A DNA stretch of 14,614 nucleotides, taken from contig CAJMPM010000009.1 in NCBI GenBank assembly GCA_905215225.1, positions 1 to 14,614 of the forward strand, given 5' to 3'. Shown piece by piece: positions 6,858-14,314 of the stretch (within the stretch, counting starts at the first letter, position 1; every line of letters begins with the position of its first letter). The translations under genes were made by a program, and so were the position numbers. The stretch is from an uncultured bacterium (GTDB taxonomy: Bacteria; Actinomycetota; Coriobacteriia; Coriobacteriales; Coriobacteriaceae). The notes beneath the pieces are model-generated. The model did no database searches, had not been told where the DNA came from, and was given only the letters and a program-made list of their open reading frames with translations.

Positions 6858-8639
6858 ATGCTGCTTACGCAAACGACAACGCCCGAGGACGTCAAGGCTC
6901 TTAATCGCGCCGAGCTCCCGCAGCTCTGCGACGAGATTCGCCACGCCATCCTCGAAAGCTCCGCCGCTGTCGGCGGACACGTTGCCCCCAACCTGGGCGT
7001 CGTTGAGCTCACGGTCGCGCTCCACCGCGTGTTTAACTCCCCCACCGACAAAATTGTCTTCGACGTGTCGCACCAGACCTACGCACACAAAGCGCTGACC
7101 GGGCGCGCGTACACCTATATCGATCCGGAGCGTTATGGCGAGGCCTCTGGCTTTGCCAATCCCGACGAGTCCGAGCATGATCTGTTTGCCATGGGTCACA
7201 CCTCGACCTCGGTGAGCTTGGGCTGCGGTCTTGCCCACGCGCGCGACCTGGCGGGTGACACGTATAACGTCATTACCGTTATTGGCGACGGCTCGCTTTC
7301 GGGCGGTCTGGCGTTTGAGGGCTTTAACAATGCCGCCGATTTCGACAGTAACTTGATCATTATCGTCAACGATAACGACCAGTCCATTGCCGAAAACCAC
7401 GGTGGTCTGTATCGCAATCTGGCCGAGCTGCGCGCCAGCAACGGCACCTGCGAGCGCAACGTTTTCCGCGCGAGGGGGCTCGACTACCGCTATCTGGACG
7501 CCGGTAACGATGTGTTGGCCCTCGTCGACGCGCTGCAGGAACTGCGCAATATCGATCATCCCATCGTGCTGCACGTCTCCACCGCCAAGGGCAAGGGCTT
7601 TGAGCCAGCCCAGAGCGACCCCGAGCACTGGCATCATGTGGGGCCCTTCGATATGGCAACCGGTCGCAAACTTTGCCCGGGCCACCCGAGCGAGCCCGCA
7701 CCGCGCACCTATGCCGATATTACGAGCGAGGCACTCAACGCCGCTATCGCGAACGACCCGCAGGTTGTCGCTATCACGGCTGCCACGCCCTATATCATGG
7801 GCTTTACACCCGAGCTTCGCGCCGCCGCCGGCAAACAGTTCGTCGATGTGGGCATTGCCGAGGAGCACGCCGTGACCTTTGCCACCGCGCTTGCGCGCTC
7901 GGGCGCCAAGCCAGTCTTTGGTGTGTACGGCACGTTTTTGCAGCGCGCCTACGACGAACTGTGGCACGACCTGTGCCTCAACGACGCCCCGGCAACCATT
8001 TTGGTGTTTGGTGCGTCAATCTTTGGCACCACGTCCGAGACGCACCTCTCGTTCTTTGATATTTCCATGCTGGGCGGTCTTCCCAACATGCACTACTTGG
8101 CGCCGGCCTGCATGGAGGAATATCTGTCCATGCTGAGCTGGTCGCTCGACCACCGCGAGCATCCCGTGGCGATCCGTGTACCGGGCATCGGCCTGGTGAG
8201 CCGTCCCGACCTTGCGCCCGCCGAAGACACCGACTACAGTGCCGTTCGCTACAACGTAGTGCGCCAGGGTCGTAACGTGGCCGTGCTCGCGCTTGGCGAT
8301 TTCTTTGAGCTGGGTGAGCGCGTGGCAAACCGCTTGGCTGCCGAGTACGGCATCGAGGCCACGCTCGTCAACCCGCGCTTTGCAACCGAGCTCGACCGCG
8401 AGTTCCTCGACAGCCTTGCCGCCGAGCATCGCGTCGTCGTCACCCTCGAGGACGGCATCTTGGACGGCGGCTGGGGCGAGCGTGTGGCGTGCTACCTGGC
8501 CTGCACGCCCGTGCGTACCCGCACCTTCGGCATCGCCAAGGGCTTCCCCGACCGCTACGACCCCAACGAGTTGCTCGCTCAGAACGGCATGACGGTCGAG
8601 AACATGGCCGCCGAAGCCGTGAGGCTACTCAACGAGTAA
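6858..8639 (+). CDS. 1-deoxy-D-xylulose-5-phosphate synthase-like thiamine-diphosphate enzyme (probable paralogue)
   Basis: The 593-residue protein follows the DXS layout, a little shorter than usual (about 620-640): ThDP-binding domain, central transketolase-like pyrimidine domain and C-terminal domain. ThDP features are present: His41 (GGHVAPNLG), GDG at 143-145 with NDN at 171-173, and the catalytic Glu335 in AEEHAVT. It departs from true DXS in family motifs: FDVSHQ instead of WDVGHQ, and NDNDQSIAENHGGLY instead of NDNxMSIxxNxG. In an ungapped comparison with the E. coli enzyme, recalled from memory, Tyr392, Arg398 and His431 are kept (Tyr357, Arg363, His396), but Arg420 of DRAG is Gly385, Asp427 is Thr392 and Arg478 of RYPRG is Gly443. 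Arg420 and Arg478 hold the phosphate of the acceptor. It is probably a DXS-like ThDP enzyme with a different acceptor, so the symbol dxs is withheld. It stands alone, closed by a terminator. Confidence 0.85.
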   Translation: MLLTQTTTPEDVKALNRAELPQLCDEIRHAILESSAAVGGHVAPNLGVVELTVALHRVFNSPTDKIVFDVSHQTYAHKALTGRAYTYIDPERYGEASGFANPDESEHDLFAMGHTSTSVSLGCGLAHARDLAGDTYNVITVIGDGSLSGGLAFEGFNNAADFDSNLIIIVNDNDQSIAENHGGLYRNLAELRASNGTCERNVFRARGLDYRYLDAGNDVLALVDALQELRNIDHPIVLHVSTAKGKGFEPAQSDPEHWHHVGPFDMATGRKLCPGHPSEPAPRTYADITSEALNAAIANDPQVVAITAATPYIMGFTPELRAAAGKQFVDVGIAEEHAVTFATALARSGAKPVFGVYGTFLQRAYDELWHDLCLNDAPATILVFGASIFGTTSETHLSFFDISMLGGLPNMHYLAPACMEEYLSMLSWSLDHREHPVAIRVPGIGLVSRPDLAPAEDTDYSAVRYNVVRQGRNVAVLALGDFFELGERVANRLAAEYGIEATLVNPRFATELDREFLDSLAAEHRVVVTLEDGILDGGWGERVACYLACTPVRTRTFGIAKGFPDRYDPNELLAQNGMTVENMAAEAVRLLNE

Positions 8640-8640
8640 G

Positions 8641-8685
8641 AAAACCTCCGCAAGGGAAGCACCCCTGCGGAGGTTTTTATTTTCC
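8641..8685 (+). terminator. Intrinsic terminator of the DXS-like gene
   Basis: A perfect 11-bp stem pairs AAACCTCCGCA (8642-8652) with TGCGGAGGTTT (8666-8676) around a 13-base loop and runs into TTTTTATTTT. It begins two bases after the stop codon. The A-run on the left gives some activity on the other strand too. Confidence 0.93.
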
Positions 8686-8694
8686 CAACTCATT

Positions 8695-8914
8695 TGTCTC
8701 GATCTGTAACACCTAGCGGACAAATCCGCGTCTAACTGTTACAGATCTAGATAAGACGTCTTAGTCCCAGACCTTTGTCTCAATCTGTAACAGATAGAGA
8801 CCTTTTGGCCGTCCAGATGTTACAGATTGAGACATTCGAATCCCACTAAGGAGATAATCTCGATCTGTAACAGTTAGAACCCATTTCCTCGTCTACCTGT
8901 TACAGATTGAGACA
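8695..8914. repeat. Array of three ~81-bp units, each built on a 17-bp inverted repeat
   Basis: Three units start near 8695, 8776 and 8856. Each has a left arm matching TGTCTCAATCTGTAACA, a variable middle of 24-25 bases and a right arm matching TGTTACAGATTGAGACA. Unit 2 is a perfect 17-bp inverted repeat (8776-8792 with 8818-8834); unit 3 pairs 8858-8873 with 8897-8912 with one mismatch; unit 1 pairs 8696-8711 with 8737-8752 less well. The middles share TAG near the left arm and GTC(T/C)A near the right. Unit boundaries carry extra palindromes: TAAGACGTCTTA (8752-8763) and GAGATAATCTC (8851-8861). As RNA this would form three successive stem-loops; as DNA it offers six copies of one 17-bp site in alternating orientation. 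No coding frame explains it. Function unknown: tandemly duplicated dispersed repeat, or a multi-site operator. Confidence 0.85.
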
Positions 8915-8923
8915 AAGCAGCGA

Positions 8924-8977
8924 GACAGGCCGTCACAACTGCAAGAACCACCACAAAGGTGCCTGTCCCTTTTTGGT
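8924..8977. repeat. Hairpin repeat element with CCTGTCC core
   Basis: ACCACAAAGG (8950-8959) and CCTTTTTGGT (8968-8977) pair at 9 of 10 positions around TGCCTGTC. The loop can alternatively pair with GACAGGC at 8924-8930, giving two competing folds. The CTTTTTGG at its end could give weak termination on the + strand. The sequence resembles palindromic elements scattered between genes in many Gram-positive genomes (an impression from memory, not a search). Confidence 0.5.
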
Positions 8978-9023
8978 AGGTACAATAACCCATAAGGTAA
9001 GTATGTTTCTGAGTTATTTCGTG

Positions 9024-9053
9024 TTGACCCGTCTGAGCGCAATAGGGTATAAC
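9024..9053 (+). promoter_or_regulatory. Sigma70-type promoter of the amino acid ABC transporter operon
   Basis: A -35 box TTGACC (9024-9029) and a -10 box TATAAC (9048-9053) are separated by 18 bases, each one base from consensus. Transcription would start near 9060, about 37 bases before the binding-protein ATG, leaving a short leader with GAAAGG near 9082-9087 as ribosome binding site. Confidence 0.72.
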
Positions 9054-9096
9054 TCTACTCAACCGCTAGGGATTTTATTGAGAAAGGTGTTCTACT

Positions 9097-10092
9097 ATGA
9101 GCAAGAACCTCTCCCAGCAGGTCGTTCTCGACCGCCGCGGCTTCGTTGCCGCCACCTTCGCAACCGTCGCCGGCCTTGGTCTTGCCGGCTGCTCTGACAC
9201 CAGCGCCGAGGCCGACAAGGGTTCCGCCGCCGGCTCCTCCAAGGGCTCCGAGGATACCGAGGTTTCCGCCACGCTCGATGCCAAGGCATTCGACAAGCTC
9301 GTCAACGACGGCCCCAAGGCCGATGACGACGCCATCGCCGCCAGCACCTGGGCGACGGCCGTCAAGGACGCCGGGGTCTTTAAGATCGGTGGCGTTCAGA
9401 CTTCCACGCTCTTCTCCCTCCTCAACGAGAAGGACGGCAAGATCCGTGGCTTCGATGCCGGTATCGCGCAGCTCCTGTCCAACTACATCCTGGGCGAGAA
9501 CAAGGTCGAGATCACCCAGGTGACCTCGGACACGCGCGAGTCCGTCCTGCAGAACGGCCAGGTCGACGCCGTCTTTGCCACCTACACCATCACCGACGAG
9601 CGCAAGAAGCTCGTCTCCTTTGCCGGCCCCTACTACTACACCCAGCAGGCCATCCTGGTGCTCGCCGACAACGACGACATCAAGAGCGTCGACGACCTGG
9701 CCGATAAGAACGTCGCTGTCCAGTCCGGCTCCAACGGCCCCGCCATCCTGGAGGAGTTCGCCCCCAAGGCCAGCCAGCAGGAGTTCAAGACCGACGAGGA
9801 GGCTCGTCAGGCCCTCCAGCAGGGTCGCGTTGACGCCTACGTCATCGATAACAACATGCAGCAGAGCGCCCTGGTCCGCGAGCCCGGTAAATACAAGATC
9901 GCCGGCAAGCCCTTCGGCAGCAAGGAGCCCTATGGCATCGGTCTACCGCTCGATTCCGACGGCGTCGCCTTTGTCAACGACTTCCTTAAGAAGATCGAGG
10001 ACGACGGCACCTGGACCGAGCTGTGGCAGATCTGCATCGGCGACCGCACGGGCGACACCAATGTTCCCGAGCTGCCCGAGATCGGCGCCTAG
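9097..10092 (+). CDS. Polar amino acid ABC transporter, substrate-binding lipoprotein (family 3)
   Basis: The gene encodes 331 residues. The N-terminus carries DRRGFV (Arg13-Arg14), a hydrophobic stretch, then a lipobox GLAGC with Cys32, the layout of a Tat-exported, lipid-anchored protein. A Ser/Gly/Asp-rich linker (about 33-60) precedes a family 3 solute-binding domain from about residue 90: GxDAGIAQLL, VLQNGQVDAVFATYTITDERKKLVSFAGPYYYTQQAILV and a YGIGLP segment near the end. This domain captures polar amino acids such as glutamate or glutamine outside the membrane. The two permeases and ATPase of the same system follow. A hairpin after the gene probably allows more binding protein than membrane subunits. 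Specificity for glutamate/glutamine is inferred from family resemblance (GluB/GlnH type). Confidence 0.92.
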   Translation: MSKNLSQQVVLDRRGFVAATFATVAGLGLAGCSDTSAEADKGSAAGSSKGSEDTEVSATLDAKAFDKLVNDGPKADDDAIAASTWATAVKDAGVFKIGGVQTSTLFSLLNEKDGKIRGFDAGIAQLLSNYILGENKVEITQVTSDTRESVLQNGQVDAVFATYTITDERKKLVSFAGPYYYTQQAILVLADNDDIKSVDDLADKNVAVQSGSNGPAILEEFAPKASQQEFKTDEEARQALQQGRVDAYVIDNNMQQSALVREPGKYKIAGKPFGSKEPYGIGLPLDSDGVAFVNDFLKKIEDDGTWTELWQICIGDRTGDTNVPELPEIGA

Positions 10093-10180
10093 GCAGCGAG
10101 CCTGGTAACGGCCGCAACGAAACCATATGGAAACGCATGATGCGCTTTATTGCGGTAAACTGTTTCCTCACTGAGTTGTC

Positions 10181-10214
10181 GGGGCTTCCGTACACACGGG
10201 AGCCCCTTTCCTTA
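10181..10214 (+). terminator. Intra-operon hairpin after the binding-protein gene
   Basis: GGGGCTTCC (10181-10189) pairs with GGGAGCCCC (10198-10206), nine pairs with one G-U, around an 8-base loop and is followed by TTTCCTTAT. It lies in the 138-bp gap before the first permease gene. A partial terminator or an RNA-stabilising 3' stem is likely, both common after binding-protein genes in ABC importer operons. The remaining gap shows no clear second promoter. Confidence 0.7.
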
Positions 10215-10230
10215 TCGGCGGGAGGTCCGC

Positions 10231-10890
10231 ATGAGTCTCTCCGAACTCTGGTCGCTCTATGGCCAGAACTATATCGACGCGCTGCTAGCAACCTGGGGCA
10301 TGACGCTTGAGTCGTTTGTTATCGCCATGGTGCTGGCCGTCGCCGTCACCGTGATGCGCGTGTCGCCGCTCAAGCCGCTGCGCGTCTTTGGCGACCTGTA
10401 TGTCCAGGTCTTTCGTAACATCCCCGGCATCGCGCTGCTCATCATCGTCGTCTACGCGCTGCCGCCGCTCAAGGTCGTCCTGCCCTACCGCACCTGCGTT
10501 ATCGTCGCCACGGTCCTTTTGGGCTCGGCCTTTGGCTCCGAGAACTTTATGAGCGGCATCAACACCGTCGGCGTCGGCCAGGTGGAAGCCGCCCGCTCGC
10601 TGGGCATGAACTTTAGCCGTATCCTCGCCAAGATCGTGATTCCGCAGGCGCTGCGCTCGAGCGTGCTGCCCATGACCAACCTCTTTATCGCCGTCATGCT
10701 CACCACCGCACTCGGCAGCCAGGTGCCGCTTAAACCGCAGGAGCTCACCGGCGTGGTGAGCTACATCAACACGCGCTCGCTCGGCGGCGTCGCCGCGTTC
10801 TTTATCTCGGCGCTCGGCTACCTGGGCACGGCCTTTGTGGTGAGCCACATTGGCAACTACATCGATAAGAAGGTGAGGATCCTCCGATGA
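10231..10890 (+). CDS. Amino acid ABC transporter permease (HisM/GlnP family), subunit 1
   Basis: The 219-residue membrane protein has about five hydrophobic segments and the ABC importer EAA loop at residues 119-125 (EAARSLG) followed by KIVIPQALR, the site that docks the ATPase. VFRNIPGIALLIIVVYALP at about 60-78 is typical of polar amino acid permeases. The start ATG has GGGAGG five bases upstream. Its stop codon overlaps the next start in ATGA, so the two permeases are translationally coupled and probably form a heterodimer, as in the GluC/GluD pair. Confidence 0.93.
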   Translation: MSLSELWSLYGQNYIDALLATWGMTLESFVIAMVLAVAVTVMRVSPLKPLRVFGDLYVQVFRNIPGIALLIIVVYALPPLKVVLPYRTCVIVATVLLGSAFGSENFMSGINTVGVGQVEAARSLGMNFSRILAKIVIPQALRSSVLPMTNLFIAVMLTTALGSQVPLKPQELTGVVSYINTRSLGGVAAFFISALGYLGTAFVVSHIGNYIDKKVRILR

Positions 10891-11720
10891 GCAAGCATTC
10901 CTCCCCTGCGCTTACCATGCGCGATGCGCTCTACGAGGCTCCCGGCCCCAAGATGCGCGCCAAGATTCGCATCGGCACCGCTATCTCGCTCGTTGCCGTC
11001 GCCGCGCTCGTCGCCCTGGTACTGCAGCGCTTTTATGTGACCGGCCAGCTTTCGGTCCACTATTGGTATTTCTTTACGCACCTCACCACCTGGAAGTTCC
11101 TGCTTGCCGGCTTTGAGGGCACCGTTAAAGTCGCACTCACCGCTGGCGCAATCGCGCTGGTACTGGGCTTAGCCCTTATGCTCGGCCGCACCAGCGGCAT
11201 CAAGCCGTTCCAGCTGGTCTGCCGTGTGCTCACCGATTTCTTCCGCGGCGTGCCGAGCCTGCTGTTCATCTACTTCTTCTTTTTGGTGCTGCCCCAGTAC
11301 AAGATCGCGCTGCCGTCGTTTTGGATGCTCACGCTTCCCGTCGCGCTCGCTGCGGCCGGCGTACTTGCCGAGATCTTCCGCGCCGGCGTCAACGCCGTGC
11401 CGCGCGGCCAGGTCGAAGCCGCCCAGGCGCTCGGTCTCTCCAAGGCTAAAATCACCTTTAAAATCGTATTGCCGCAGGCTATTCGATTTATCATTCCGTC
11501 GTTGATTTCGCAGCTTGTGGTCGTGGTCAAGGACACCACCGTCGCCTATGTGGTGAGCTACCCTGACCTCATGCAAAATGCCCGCGTGCTCATTACCAAC
11601 TATGATGCACTCGTATCGGTCTACCTGGTAATCGCGGTCATCTACATCCTCATCAACGTCGCGATTAACAAGGCTGCCGTCTATGTTTCGCACAAGACCG
11701 GCGCGACCATCATCCGCTAA
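10887..11720 (+). CDS. Amino acid ABC transporter permease (HisM/GlnP family), subunit 2
   Basis: The protein has 277 residues. An N-terminal cytoplasmic stretch of about 30 residues precedes the first membrane segment (about 30-48), giving it an extra helix over its partner, as seen in GluD-type subunits. FFRGVPSLLFIYFFFLVLP at 118-136 and the EAA loop EAAQALG at 177-183, followed by KIVLPQAIR, mark the family. The start overlaps the previous stop by four bases; the ribosome binding site lies inside the upstream gene. It is the second half of the transmembrane channel for the amino acid taken up by this operon. Confidence 0.93.
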   Translation: MSKHSSPALTMRDALYEAPGPKMRAKIRIGTAISLVAVAALVALVLQRFYVTGQLSVHYWYFFTHLTTWKFLLAGFEGTVKVALTAGAIALVLGLALMLGRTSGIKPFQLVCRVLTDFFRGVPSLLFIYFFFLVLPQYKIALPSFWMLTLPVALAAAGVLAEIFRAGVNAVPRGQVEAAQALGLSKAKITFKIVLPQAIRFIIPSLISQLVVVVKDTTVAYVVSYPDLMQNARVLITNYDALVSVYLVIAVIYILINVAINKAAVYVSHKTGATIIR

Positions 11721-11756
11721 CGCTTTACCATTTCGAGTCATAAGGAGCCGAGCACC

Positions 11757-12521
<765 letters not shown>

Positions 12522-12573
12522 CCCAATTGCCATGTTCGCTCGCCATGACCATCCAAATTCGAAAGTTACACCT

Positions 12574-13383
12574 ATGATCGGAACTCGTACTTCATCGTCC
12601 TACACCCCGCACGTCGACGTTGCCCCCGCCGACCGCCCACTCATCCTCGTCGCACCGCGTTGGGAAGAAGCAAAGCCGTTTTTGAGCGAGACGCTCTCCC
12701 CCAACGAGGAAATCGCAAGTGTCTTTGTCGATGCCATTCTTGCCGCCGGCGGCCTGCCGCTGCAGATGTCCATCACCGAGGACATTGAGGTCATCCGTCA
12801 TTACGTGGAAATCGCTGACGGTATCGCCATTCCCGGCGGCCCCGATGTCAATCCCAAACGCTGGGGCGATGATCGACCCTACGATCCCACCCTCTGCTGC
12901 GAGATCCGCGATAGCTTTGAGTTTAAGCTGGTCGGCGAGGTGCTCCGCGCCAAAAAGCCGCTCTTTACCACCTGCCGCGGCACGCAGCTGCTCAATGTCG
13001 CCACCGGCGGCACCCTGTGCATGGACGTGCCGAGCCTGGGTGCGCGCGAGGGCCGCACGCAGTGGCGCCATACCCACGTGCTCAACGATCCCGTGCACCC
13101 CGTCGAGGTCGTGCCGGGCTCGCTGCTGGAGCGCGCGGTTGGCGGGCACAGGCTGATCCAGACCAACTCGGCACATCACTGCTGCGTCGACCGCCTGGGT
13201 AAAAGCACGCGATTGGTCGCCAAGGCAACCGACGGCGTTCCCGAGTGCATCGAAGTCGAAGGCCAGCCGTTCTGCCTGGGCGTGCAATGGCATCCCGAGT
13301 ACACGTGGAAGACGCTCGAGACCGACTTTAACCTGTGGAAGTCGTTTGTCGGGGCAGCGGCAAAGGTTAAGCAGGCTCGTTAG
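12574..13383 (+). CDS. Peptidase C26 / gamma-glutamyl-gamma-aminobutyrate hydrolase-like protein (class I amidotransferase fold)
   Basis: From the ATG at 12574 the protein has 269 residues, near the usual 240-260. The class I glutamine amidotransferase triad is visible: Cys134 in TTCRGTQLLNVATGGTL, and His240 and Glu242 in GVQWHPEY. IPGGPDVNPKRWG at 87-98 is the usual oxyanion-side loop of PuuD-type hydrolases. No synthetase domain is attached, so it is a hydrolase of gamma-glutamyl amides rather than an amidotransferase. The ribosome binding site is weak (GAAAG); an in-frame ATG at 12532 has none and is closer to the ATPase stop. It lies 52 bp behind the transporter genes with no terminator between, so it probably belongs to the operon and may act on the imported gamma-glutamyl or glutamine-like compound. 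The substrate is not known; gamma-Glu-GABA is only the family name. Confidence 0.88.
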   Translation: MIGTRTSSSYTPHVDVAPADRPLILVAPRWEEAKPFLSETLSPNEEIASVFVDAILAAGGLPLQMSITEDIEVIRHYVEIADGIAIPGGPDVNPKRWGDDRPYDPTLCCEIRDSFEFKLVGEVLRAKKPLFTTCRGTQLLNVATGGTLCMDVPSLGAREGRTQWRHTHVLNDPVHPVEVVPGSLLERAVGGHRLIQTNSAHHCCVDRLGKSTRLVAKATDGVPECIEVEGQPFCLGVQWHPEYTWKTLETDFNLWKSFVGAAAKVKQAR

Positions 13384-13416
13384 CTCGCAAATCACACAGG
13401 CTTAAACCTTCCATGC

Positions 13417-13457
13417 CAGGGGGGGGCGGACACCAGCCACGGTGCCCGCCCCCCCTG
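13417..13457 (+). terminator. GC-rich hairpin ending the ABC transporter/C26 operon
   Basis: Arms 13417-13434 (CA, eight G, CGGACACC) and 13441-13457 (GGTGCCCG, seven C, TG) pair almost fully, with one bulged G and one A-C mismatch, around AGCCAC. Only TATTTGAT follows, so the T-run is weak but the stem is very stable. The G8/C7 runs are prone to length changes and sequencing error. Confidence 0.75.
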
Positions 13458-13506
13458 TATTTGATATGCTCGGTATGATTATCCCTCACAAGCAATCAAA
13501 GAAATC

Positions 13507-13554
13507 TCGACCGCAATCGGTCGACGGTAAAGCAAATAGCAAAAACACTTGCTA
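13507..13554 (-). terminator. Two hairpins downstream of the minus-strand membrane genes
   Basis: Read on the minus strand, TAGCAA/TTGCTA (13549-13554 with 13537-13542, loop of six) is followed by TTTGCTTT. Next comes TCGACCG/CGGTCGA (13518-13524 with 13507-13513, loop of four), followed by GATTTCTTTG. They lie 20-67 bases beyond the stop codon of the membrane protein gene. Either could end its transcript; stems are short, so confidence is moderate. Confidence 0.45.
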
Positions 13555-13573
13555 CGTTTAAGAGGCAGTCAAT

Positions 13574-14314
13574 TTATATCGAAACGCATTGTCTATCCTC
13601 CACCGGGGTCTCTCCGCAAATCCACATCAGCATCGAGGACGGAAGCGGAAGCATGGAATTGGCCCCGAGCTGCATGTAGATCGCTACGACGTTGACCAGC
13701 AACAGCATGCCAATCGGACCGAAGCCGGACCCAAAATAGGAAACAACGATCACGCAAGAGACCACATATGCAAGGCAGACCGCACTCGCCAGAAGAAGTC
13801 GATCGCAAAACATATTCAGGTTGAAACACTGTTGAGCATCCAAAACGATTGCGCAGTTAAGACAGTACAAAACGACACTCGACAGGATAAACGCGACCAA
13901 AAGGGCGAGGGAAGACAGTATCGCCCGCGCAACAGTCGCGCCCACCCGCTTCCCTCCCCGAGCCGCCGACAACCCCCTCGGTTCCTCGATAAAGCCCGAA
14001 CTGACAAAGCGCGGCACAATGCAAGCCGCGATGAACGGAAAGAACAATGCATGAGCCAACGGGGCTACGTTGAACAGCAGACCGCGAAAAACCTCTGCAT
14101 TATCAAATAGAAGGACATCCTCTGCCGATAGCCGAAGCGTCGGGTCTGGGAAAAAGCCCAAGAAGCTGTTCTCACGGAGGCCACAGAACCACATCGGGAA
14201 AGAATTAAGCTGCAATACCACCATGCACGCATAAATTACCAAGATTAAGGCGTACACCCATTTGCTCACATGCTTCAATTCTGACTGGAGAAGTCTTTTA
14301 ATCTGACGAGCCAT
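13574..14314 (-). CDS. Multi-pass membrane protein, ABC-2-type permease-like
   Basis: From the ATG at 14314 the protein has 246 residues; GGAGG lies eight bases upstream, whereas an ATG six codons earlier lacks a site. About six hydrophobic segments are seen. The N-terminus (MARQIKRLLQSELKHVSKWVY) is a short basic cytoplasmic stretch before the first helix, a large extracytoplasmic loop follows at about 40-80, and the later pattern (PRFVSSGFIEEPRGLSAARGGKRVGATVAR) resembles the cytoplasmic loop of ABC-2 permeases of the lantibiotic immunity or bacteriocin export type. No motif proves this. GC is clearly lower than in the rest of the window. The gene start overlaps the end of the next membrane gene by 17 bases, so the two are translated together. 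Function not assigned. Confidence 0.7.
   Translation of the reverse strand: MARQIKRLLQSELKHVSKWVYALILVIYACMVVLQLNSFPMWFCGLRENSFLGFFPDPTLRLSAEDVLLFDNAEVFRGLLFNVAPLAHALFFPFIAACIVPRFVSSGFIEEPRGLSAARGGKRVGATVARAILSSLALLVAFILSSVVLYCLNCAIVLDAQQCFNLNMFCDRLLLASAVCLAYVVSCVIVVSYFGSGFGPIGMLLLVNVVAIYMQLGANSMLPLPSSMLMWICGETPVEDRQCVSI

Noticed and set aside
6762..7967. Long open frame (401 codons) on the minus strand opposite the DXS-like gene
   Set aside because: It is the antisense shadow of a high-GC gene with strong family motifs; the translation has no recognisable domain and no ribosome binding site was noted.
8695..8914. CRISPR array, because of repeated 17-bp sequences with 22-25-base spacers
   Set aside because: The repeats alternate in orientation, are shorter than usual CRISPR repeats, the spacers resemble each other, and no cas gene is present.
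12532..12573. Upstream ATG at 12532 as the start of the C26 hydrolase
   Set aside because: It lacks a Shine-Dalgarno element and adds 14 residues without family similarity; 12574 was preferred, although its own site is weak.
12592..13395. 267-codon minus-strand frame opposite the C26 hydrolase
   Set aside because: The + strand gene has a complete catalytic triad and family motifs; the minus-strand translation shows none.
13417..13457. G-quadruplex or phase-variable tract at the G8/C7 runs
   Set aside because: The two runs pair with each other in a near-perfect terminator stem after the operon, and they lie outside any coding frame or promoter, so termination explains them.
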